Source of the DNA: Bacteroidales bacterium
Lineage (GTDB): Bacteria > Bacteroidota > Bacteroidia > Bacteroidales > Muribaculaceae
Assembly: GCA_900755985.1 (NCBI GenBank)
Contig: CAAEIL010000034.1
Location: 1 to 8,734, forward strand
DNA: 8,734 nt
Direction: 5' to 3'
Of the stretch, positions 1 to 5,500 are shown in pieces. The translations under genes and the position numbers were made by a program. The notes beneath the pieces are model-generated. The model worked only from the letters and a program-made list of their open reading frames with translations, was not told where the DNA came from and made no database searches. Each line of letters starts with the position of its first letter. Positions within the stretch are counted from its first letter, which is position 1.

Positions 1-24
1 AGCCGCACCCCGAAAGGAACGGCT
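1..24 (-). terminator. Possible hairpin downstream of efp, cut by window edge
   Basis: About 30 bases beyond the efp stop codon, read on the minus strand, AGCCG and CGGCT can form a 5-bp stem, with a short inner CC/GG pairing around TTTC. This is where an efp terminator would be expected. The stem reaches the first base of the window, so any following T-tract cannot be seen. It could equally be part of the next gene. Confidence 0.22.
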
Positions 25-54
25 GCCGTATTGATGTCGTGCAACTGGCAAAGA

Positions 55-618
55 TTATTTAACACGCTCGACGTAAGAACCGTCGCGGGTATCAACGCGA
101 ATTTTGTCACCGATGTTACAGAACAGCGGAACGCGAACTTCAGCACCGGTTTCAAGAGTAGCGGGCTTGAGGGTGTTGGTTGCTGTGTCACCTTTGATAC
201 CGGGTTCAGTGTAGGTGATTTCAAGTTCGGCCTTGATGGGCATTTCGGCGTAAAGAACGGTGTCGGTCGAAGCATCCGATACGACTTCGACGATGTCGCC
301 TTCTTTCATAAAGGGAGCGCCGGTGACCAGGTCTTTCGAGATAGGAATCTGTTCGAAAGTTTCCTGATTCATAAAGATGTCGTCACCGCCTTCAGCGTAG
401 AGATACTGATAGGGACGACGCTCGACGCGTACGTCTTCGAGTTTCTCGCCGATGTTGAAGCGACGTTCGAGCACGCGGCCGTCGACAACGTTTTTAAGTT
501 TGGTGCGCATGAAGGTGTTGCCTTTGCCGGGTTTTACGTGAAGAAACTCGATGCAGAAGTAGAGCTGGCCGTCCATGCGGATGCAGGTGCCGTTTTTGAT
601 GTCCTGAGCGTTAATCAT
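55..618 (-). CDS. efp: Translation elongation factor P (EF-P)
   Basis: EF-P binds the ribosome between the P and E sites and relieves stalling at consecutive prolines. The 187-residue product has the usual family length and all three domains. Domain I (about residues 1-63) carries the tip loop KPGKG, with K32 at the position of E. coli K34, the residue that is beta-lysylated there. No modification gene is visible here, so the state of K32 is unknown. Domain II follows (about 64-127). Domain III (about 128-187) contains the signature YTEPGIKGDTA and ends DTRDGSYVERVK. The ATG at 618 gives the start MINAQDIKNG typical of Bacteroidota. The upstream leader is AT-rich without a clear Shine-Dalgarno sequence, as is usual in this phylum. 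The gene is divergent from the operon at 1046 and appears to be transcribed alone within this window. Confidence 0.98.
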   Translation of the reverse strand: MINAQDIKNGTCIRMDGQLYFCIEFLHVKPGKGNTFMRTKLKNVVDGRVLERRFNIGEKLEDVRVERRPYQYLYAEGGDDIFMNQETFEQIPISKDLVTGAPFMKEGDIVEVVSDASTDTVLYAEMPIKAELEITYTEPGIKGDTATNTLKPATLETGAEVRVPLFCNIGDKIRVDTRDGSYVERVK

Positions 619-650
619 AATGAGTTATGCTTGTTTAAATAGTTAAATTT

Positions 651-658
651 CAAATAGA
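651..658 (-). promoter_or_regulatory. Possible efp -7 element (TCTATTTG)
   Basis: On the minus strand TCTATTTG lies 32 bp upstream of the efp ATG and matches the Bacteroidota -7 consensus TAnnTTTG at five of its six fixed positions. No good -33 TTTG is seen upstream of it. The region where that element should lie is occupied by the 668-682 hairpin. This is a candidate only. Confidence 0.3.
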
Positions 659-667
659 TAAAAGCCT

Positions 668-682
668 TGCACAGAAAGTGCA
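668..682. repeat. Inverted repeat TGCAC-agaaa-GTGCA
   Basis: A perfect 5-bp stem with a 5-base loop, extendable by one G-T pair. It lies about 10 bp upstream of the candidate efp -7 element, so it could be an operator. It is too far upstream of efp and lacks a T-tract, so a terminator role is unlikely. Repeats this short also arise by chance. Confidence 0.35.
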
Positions 683-691
683 GAACAATGC

Positions 692-708
692 CTGCGGCAG
701 TACCGCAG
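692..708. repeat. Inverted repeat CTGCGG-cagta-CCGCAG
   Basis: A perfect 6-bp GC-rich stem with a 5-base loop, nine bases from the 668-682 hairpin. A further copy of GCCGCAG follows at about 717-723. Neither strand shows a T-tract after the stem, and no gene ends here, so it is not an ordinary terminator. Its role is unknown. Confidence 0.35.
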
Positions 709-991
709 AACGATTTGCCGCAGCAAAATCTATGCCCGGGAATGTGCGCAAGCGCTTTGAGACTGCGAAGTTAGCAATTTTTCGTCAAACAGCCAAGCAC
801 GCAGACTGTTTTCAAAAAAATGTTTGCAGAAATACATGAAACCTACATGAAATACATTAAACAAACCCGACAATCCACACGGAAATCTTACGGAATTTTT
901 ATGCAATCTTTTGCAAATCCCTTTCATATTATTCGGAATTTTGTTTTAGAATTTGTTTACTAATCTTTTCCAAAAAAGTTATCATTAATGC

Positions 992-1005
992 TGTGTGTAC
1001 GCACA
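992..1005. promoter_or_regulatory. Near-palindrome upstream of the operon -7 element, possible operator
   Basis: TGTGTGTACGCACA pairs with itself at six of seven positions; only the fifth pair is mismatched. Its centre is about 15 bp upstream of the -7 element at 1014-1021, so a bound dimer would cover the -33 region. The placement suits a repressor or activator site, but no regulator is identified. Confidence 0.35.
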
Positions 1006-1013
1006 AAATTTAT

Positions 1014-1021
1014 TATCTTTG
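1014..1021 (+). promoter_or_regulatory. Promoter -7 element TATCTTTG of the four-gene operon
   Basis: This is an exact match to the Bacteroidota sigma-ABfr -7 consensus TAnnTTTG. It would start transcription a few bases downstream, leaving a leader of roughly 20 nt before the ATG at 1046. No clear TTTG is present at the -33 position, which is instead covered by the near-palindrome at 992-1005. The placement supports 1046 over the next in-frame ATG at 1103 as the true start. Confidence 0.7.
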
Positions 1022-1045
1022 TAAATTAAAACCAAAGAACGAGCG

Positions 1046-4000
1046 ATGAACGAAGCCGCGCTAAGCCAACTATACCTCAAGGACACTGCCTTTCAGGACC
1101 TTATGCAGTGCCGCATATTCAATATACTGCTTATCGCCTCGCCCTACGACGCCTTCATGATGGAAGAGGACGGACGTGTCGAGGAGCAGTTGTACTTCGA
1201 ATATGTGGCCCTGAACCTGAGTTCACCGCCGCGCTTCACCCGCGTGTCGAACATTGACGAGGCGCTCGCCACACTGCACAGCAAGCATTACGACCTGATT
1301 ATAGCAATGCCCGGCGTCGACATCAGCGAGTATTTCGAAGGCGCCAAGGAGTTGAAGCGCGATTTCCCGGACACGCCTATCGTTGTGCTGACTCCTTTTT
1401 CGCGCGAAGTCTCGCGGCGTTTGGCCCGCGAGGACATGACCAACATCGACTACGTGTTTTCGTGGCTGGGCAATGTCGACATACTGCTTGCAATCATCAA
1501 GCTGCTCGAAGACAAGATGAACGCCGAGCGCGACATCAACGAGGTCGGCGTTCAGATGATAATGCTGGTTGAGGACTCGATACGATTTTACTCGTCGGTA
1601 CTTCCGCATATATACAAATTCCTGCTCAGGCAGTCAGTGACCTTTGCCACCGAAGCCCTCAACGAGCATGAGCACATGCTGCGCATGCGCGGCCGCCCCA
1701 AAGTGATGCTTGCCCGCGACTATGAAGAAGCCGTCGAGCTGTATCGCAAATACGGCGAACACATGCTCGGCGTCGTCAGCGACGTCTCGTTCAAGAGACA
1801 GGGCGCCAAAGACCCCAAAGCCGGTCTGCGTCTTGCCAATTATCTGCGCACGCAGGACCCCTATCTGCCCATCATTATCGAATCGTCAGAAATCGAAAAC
1901 CGTGAACCGGCCGAGGCCCTCGGCGGTATTTTCATTGACAAGAACTCCAAGAAGCTGCCCGTCGACCTTGGCGCAGCTATCATGGACAACTTCGGATTCG
2001 GCGACTTCATTATCCGCGAACCTTCGAGCGGACGCGAGATAATGCACATATCTTCGCTAAAAGACCTTCAGAAACATATTTTTGAAATTCCCGACGAGTC
2101 GCTTTTCTACCACGCCTCCCACAACGACATATCGCGCTGGCTTTACTCGCGTGCCATGTTTCCCATAGCCGAAGTTGTCAAGATGCACCGCTTCGCCTCA
2201 CTCAACGAGGCCGACGCCGTCAAGAAACTATTCTTCGACCTCATCGTCAAATACCGCAAGATGAAGAACCGTGGCGTAGTCGCTGTCTTCCGAAAAGACC
2301 GCTTCGACCACTACTCCAACTTTGCACGCATAGGTCAGGGATCGCTCGGCGGCAAAGGCCGCGGCCTGGCCTTCATCGACTCGATAATCAAGAAAAATCC
2401 CATCTGCGACAACTTCGAAGGCGTCACCATCTCGATACCGCGCACCGTCGTCCTGTGCACCGACATCTTCGACGAATTCATGTCCGCGAACAACCTCTAT
2501 CCCATTGCGCTGTCCGACGCGTCAGACAAGGAGATTCTCGACCACTTCCTGGCCGCAAAGCTGCCCGTGAGACTGTTCGAGGACTTTATCGCCCTTTTCG
2601 ATGTCGTAGACCGTCCCCTGGCAATACGCTCGTCGTCACTGCTCGAGGACTCCCATTACCAGCCTTTCGCCGGTATATACTCCACATATATGATTCCGAA
2701 GGTCAATGACCCTTACGAGATGACCCACATGCTCACCGACGCCATCAAGAGCGTTTACGCCTCGGTATTCTTCGCCGCGTCGAAGGCTTATATGAACGCC
2801 ACCCGCAATGTCATAGACCAGGAAAAAATGGCCGTGATAATACAGGAAGTCATCGGCGAGGAACACGGATACAGCTATTTCCCGTCGTTTTCGGGCGTAG
2901 GGCGTTCGCTCAATTATTACCCCATAGGCGAAGAGCGCGCCGAAGACGGTGTGGTTCAGGTTGCTGTCGGTCTGGGCAAATATATTGTCGACGGAGGCTC
3001 GGGACTGCGTTTCTCGCCCCGCCACCCCGACAAGGTGCTTCAGACCTCGACACTTGATCTGGCACTGCGCGACACTCAGCGTCAGTTCTATGCGCTCGGG
3101 GCCAAATCGTCGCTTAAGTTTGACGTCGATGACGGTTTCAACATTGTCACCCGCAACATCTCGGACTTTGCCGGCGACAGCGCACTCGACTACATGGTAT
3201 CGGTCTACGACCGCGACAACGACATGCTCATTGACACCAACTCTCGCCCCGGACGCCGGGTTGTAACTTTCGCCAACATCCTGCGCGACGGCGTCTTCCC
3301 TTTAGCCCAGGCCGCCGACTTCATGCTTACCACCGGACAGGGCGCCATGGGACGCCCCGTCGAAATTGAGTTCGCCGCCAACATCAACCGCAACCCGGCC
3401 ACATGCAAAGAGTCAAAAGGCCACATATATTGGCTGCAGATACGCCCCATCATCGACCGCAAGGATATGGTCGAAGACTCGATGCTCGAAGCCCCGGACT
3501 CATCGCTGATTCTCAAATCGAACACCGCCCTGGGACACGGCACCATAGGCGACATCGACACCATAGTCTACGTCCCGGGCGACCGCTTCGACTCGGCACA
3601 TACCCGTGAGATAGCACGCGAAATCGAGAGCATTAACCGCCGCTTTGTCGAATCTGACCGCAACTACATACTCATCGCTCCCGGCCGATGGGGCTCGAGC
3701 GACCCGGCATTGGGGATTCCCGTCAAGTGGCCCGACATTTCGGCAGCACGCCTGATAGTCGAAGCCTCATTAGGCGACTACCGCATCGAGCCCAGCCAGG
3801 GGACCCACTTCTTCCAGAACCTGACATCGTTCGGCGTCGGATACTTCACAATCAACCCTTACTCGGGCGACGGCATCTTCGACATGGATTACCTTGACCG
3901 ACAGCCCTGCGAATACGAAAGCGAACATGTGCGCGTAGTACGTTTCGACAGACCACTGCGCATCGGTATCGACGGCCGACGCAGCGTCGGCGTCGTACTG

Positions 4001-4054
4001 AAACCTGACTCGCCTGAAGCCTTGGCCGACATTGCCCCCGAACCTCAGCTCTGA
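1046..4054 (+). CDS. Receiver-domain / PEP-synthase-type ATP-grasp fusion protein
   Basis: A 1002-residue protein with no signal peptide or membrane segment, so probably cytoplasmic. Residues about 22-158 resemble a response-regulator receiver but lack the phosphoacceptor Asp (YDLIIAMPG, 82-90) and the Lys. Residues about 168-315 form a second receiver with the whole active site: acidic pair E176/D177, D246, S280 and K299. A linker (about 316-420) leads to the PEP synthase / pyruvate phosphate dikinase ATP-grasp domain (about 425-805). Its motifs are the glycine loop SLGGKGRGLAF (433-443), AIRSSSLLED (526-535) with FAG, and EIEF plus YWLQIRPI (773-802). The C-terminal domain (about 825-990) is not one I can name; its motifs are APGRWGSSDPALGIPVKW and SQGTHFFQNL. 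The PEP-binding TIM barrel of true PEP synthase is absent. The likely activity is ATP binding and phosphotransfer controlled by phosphorylation; substrate unknown. It is first in the operon, with 39 bp to the next gene. Automated annotation may call it PEP synthase, which I think is misleading. Confidence 0.88.
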   Translation: MNEAALSQLYLKDTAFQDLMQCRIFNILLIASPYDAFMMEEDGRVEEQLYFEYVALNLSSPPRFTRVSNIDEALATLHSKHYDLIIAMPGVDISEYFEGAKELKRDFPDTPIVVLTPFSREVSRRLAREDMTNIDYVFSWLGNVDILLAIIKLLEDKMNAERDINEVGVQMIMLVEDSIRFYSSVLPHIYKFLLRQSVTFATEALNEHEHMLRMRGRPKVMLARDYEEAVELYRKYGEHMLGVVSDVSFKRQGAKDPKAGLRLANYLRTQDPYLPIIIESSEIENREPAEALGGIFIDKNSKKLPVDLGAAIMDNFGFGDFIIREPSSGREIMHISSLKDLQKHIFEIPDESLFYHASHNDISRWLYSRAMFPIAEVVKMHRFASLNEADAVKKLFFDLIVKYRKMKNRGVVAVFRKDRFDHYSNFARIGQGSLGGKGRGLAFIDSIIKKNPICDNFEGVTISIPRTVVLCTDIFDEFMSANNLYPIALSDASDKEILDHFLAAKLPVRLFEDFIALFDVVDRPLAIRSSSLLEDSHYQPFAGIYSTYMIPKVNDPYEMTHMLTDAIKSVYASVFFAASKAYMNATRNVIDQEKMAVIIQEVIGEEHGYSYFPSFSGVGRSLNYYPIGEERAEDGVVQVAVGLGKYIVDGGSGLRFSPRHPDKVLQTSTLDLALRDTQRQFYALGAKSSLKFDVDDGFNIVTRNISDFAGDSALDYMVSVYDRDNDMLIDTNSRPGRRVVTFANILRDGVFPLAQAADFMLTTGQGAMGRPVEIEFAANINRNPATCKESKGHIYWLQIRPIIDRKDMVEDSMLEAPDSSLILKSNTALGHGTIGDIDTIVYVPGDRFDSAHTREIAREIESINRRFVESDRNYILIAPGRWGSSDPALGIPVKWPDISAARLIVEASLGDYRIEPSQGTHFFQNLTSFGVGYFTINPYSGDGIFDMDYLDRQPCEYESEHVRVVRFDRPLRIGIDGRRSVGVVLKPDSPEALADIAPEPQL

Positions 4055-4093
4055 CATCACATTTCTACGACAACTCGCCTTTTTAACCTTGAC

Positions 4094-5461
4094 ATGACGA
4101 CAATGTTCAACAAACTCAGAAAAGCATTCGGCTTTGAAACCGAAGACGAAGACGAACTCATCGCCGATGACCCCGAAGCCGTCGCGCCTTCCCTACCCGA
4201 CTCTCCGTCTCTGAACATACCCGCTGAAGAACCATCGGTGAACACCGACCGCATATTCGCTCACGTTGTCGAAATTTTCGACAACGCGCTTCCGGTTTTT
4301 CTAAAAGCCGGAGTCAATCCCGAAGCCCAGCGCCGTTACCTGTACGAGACCCTCGACGCCGATATCAAAGCGCACCTCGACTCGCTTGCCGACCAGGCAC
4401 AGGAACTGTGCGAAAGCCGCTGGCGCGCTGACAAAAACGCCCTCAACGAAAAGCTGCGCCAGGTCGAGAAACGCAGCAAAGACCTCGAAGACAAAAAACT
4501 CGAACTGACACAAAAGCAGTTAAGCGCAGACCGTCAGAAACGGGCCCTGAGCGAGCGTGTCCACGAGCTCGAACGCGAACTCTCCAAGATAGCCGCCGAC
4601 CGCGAGCAGTACGACCTCGAAAACAAAAGCCTTATAAACAAGCTCAAAGTCGCCGGTGTTTTCGAAAAAGAAAACGAAGAACTGCGCGAGGAAATCAGCC
4701 GCGTGCAGTCCGAACTTCTGCGACTGCGCAAAGGCGCTCCGCAGACAGACACCGCCGAAACGACGGCTGCTGCCGATAACGAAACACGCGAGCAACTCGA
4801 AAAAGCCAAGGCTCAACTTGAAGAAGTTACCAAGCAACTTGAGGACGCCCGCAAAGAGATTGACAACGCTAAACAGCGCGAAGGCGAGGCTGCCAAAAGC
4901 TTCGACGAACTGCAAAACCAAATTGTCAGCCTGAAACGTACCAACAAACGACTCGAAAAAGAAAAAGCCGAGACCCCCGGTGCCGAAGAAATCAAAACAT
5001 TGCGAATGCAAGTCGCCGAAGCAGACGAACTAAAAGCTCAGCTCGAAGCCATCGAACTACAGATTGGACAATTCCAGGAAGTCAAAAATAAAAAAGACCA
5101 GCATATAGCGTCGCTCAAAGAAGAACTCGCCACCGTACGCCGCGAACTCGCTCTTGCCAACAACGCACTTGCCCAAGCACAACGTCAGCCCGATGTGAGC
5201 TCGCCGCAGAATGACAAAAACAAAGCCACAGACGAAGCTCCGACATCCAAGACCCGGCGGGACAACCGCGGACGGCGTCCTGGCTCACGGCGCGAACGCC
5301 CCGATCGTCGCAACGACAAGGTCGCTGAGACTCCTATCGACGACATACTCAGCGACACCGACTGGCTTGTAACTCCGCGCGAAAAAGACTCGCGCAACCA
5401 CAAACACGACCGCAAAGACAATACACGCAAAGACAACGACTCGCAGTTATCGCTCTTCTAA
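4094..5461 (+). CDS. Coiled-coil protein ending in a sliding-clamp-binding motif (QLSLF)
   Basis: A 455-residue protein of no family I recognise. The first 50 residues are acidic and proline-containing. About 51-108 looks like a small helical domain. About 112-210 and 230-365 are long heptad-like stretches rich in Glu, Lys, Leu, Gln and Ala, split by a short TA-rich linker, and are almost certainly coiled coil. A basic Arg/Gly-rich patch (387-408, with RRDNRGRRPGSRR) could bind nucleic acid. A short conserved-looking segment, IDDILSDTDWLVTPRE (415-430), precedes a charged tail with RKDN twice. The last five residues, QLSLF, match exactly the beta-clamp-binding pentapeptide consensus QL(S/D)LF. 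No signal peptide or membrane segment is present, so it is probably cytoplasmic. I chose ATG 4094; the in-frame ATG at 4103 would remove only three residues. It lies 39 bp from each neighbour. A scaffold or nucleoid-related role is inference. Confidence 0.88.
   Translation: MTTMFNKLRKAFGFETEDEDELIADDPEAVAPSLPDSPSLNIPAEEPSVNTDRIFAHVVEIFDNALPVFLKAGVNPEAQRRYLYETLDADIKAHLDSLADQAQELCESRWRADKNALNEKLRQVEKRSKDLEDKKLELTQKQLSADRQKRALSERVHELERELSKIAADREQYDLENKSLINKLKVAGVFEKENEELREEISRVQSELLRLRKGAPQTDTAETTAAADNETREQLEKAKAQLEEVTKQLEDARKEIDNAKQREGEAAKSFDELQNQIVSLKRTNKRLEKEKAETPGAEEIKTLRMQVAEADELKAQLEAIELQIGQFQEVKNKKDQHIASLKEELATVRRELALANNALAQAQRQPDVSSPQNDKNKATDEAPTSKTRRDNRGRRPGSRRERPDRRNDKVAETPIDDILSDTDWLVTPREKDSRNHKHDRKDNTRKDNDSQLSLF
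4264..4286. repeat. Perfect 11-bp-arm inverted repeat inside a coding region
   Basis: CGTTGTCGAAA (4264-4274) and TTTCGACAACG (4276-4286) are exact reverse complements separated by a single T. The sequence encodes residues 57-65 of the coiled-coil protein (VVEIFDNA region). Such long exact arms are rare by chance in a window of this size. Confidence 0.75.
4292..4311. repeat. Near-perfect 20-bp palindrome next to the previous one
   Basis: CCGGTTTTT and AAAAGCCGG flank the central CT and pair at nine positions, one of them G-T. It starts five bases after the repeat ending at 4286. Both lie within the coding sequence near the start of the coiled-coil gene. Confidence 0.6.
5411..5436 (+). repeat. 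Short direct repeat CGCAAAGACAA, two copies
   Basis: Two exact 11-bp copies at 5411-5421 and 5426-5436, 15 bp apart, encode the repeated RKDN in the charged tail of the coiled-coil protein. The repeat probably reflects slippage-type growth of a disordered linker that tethers the terminal QLSLF peptide. Confidence 0.5.
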
Positions 5462-5500
5462 CGACGCTGCACTGTACATCAATATATCACAGACAAAAAA

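Larger units (their letters stand above)
619..1045. other. Divergent intergenic region, 427 bp, no convincing gene
   Basis: This AT-rich spacer separates efp (leftward) from the operon at 1046 (rightward) and must hold the start signals for both. It contains two small perfect hairpins (668-682 and 692-708), a tandem TACATGAAA repeat (833-841 and 844-852, with a further TACAT at 853), and two copies of CGGAATTTT (891-899 and 934-942). A perfect Bacteroidota -7 element is at 1014-1021. The only open frame of note is 65 codons on the minus strand (730-927). It resembles no family I know and has no start context, so I do not call it. No tRNA or recognised riboswitch is visible. Confidence 0.7.

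Noticed and set aside
31..642. 203-codon open frame on the plus strand opposite efp
   Set aside because: It is the antisense shadow of efp, matches no family, and the minus-strand EF-P product is certain.
668..708. The two hairpins as transcription terminators or a small RNA
   Set aside because: No gene ends here, no T-tract follows on either strand, and no other small-RNA features are visible.
730..927. 65-codon minus-strand frame in the divergent spacer
   Set aside because: Composition resembles translated AT-rich non-coding DNA; no known family and no start context. In particular it is not ribosomal protein L34, which I considered because of its size.
1046..4054. Calling the first operon gene ppsA (PEP synthase)
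   Set aside because: Only the ATP-grasp domain matches; the PEP-binding barrel is absent and receiver domains replace the usual N-terminus.
4520..5011. 163-codon minus-strand frame rich in Phe, Leu and Ala
   Set aside because: It is the complement of coiled-coil codons (GAA/AAG read as TTC/CTT), a typical shadow, and its apparent hydrophobicity follows from that.
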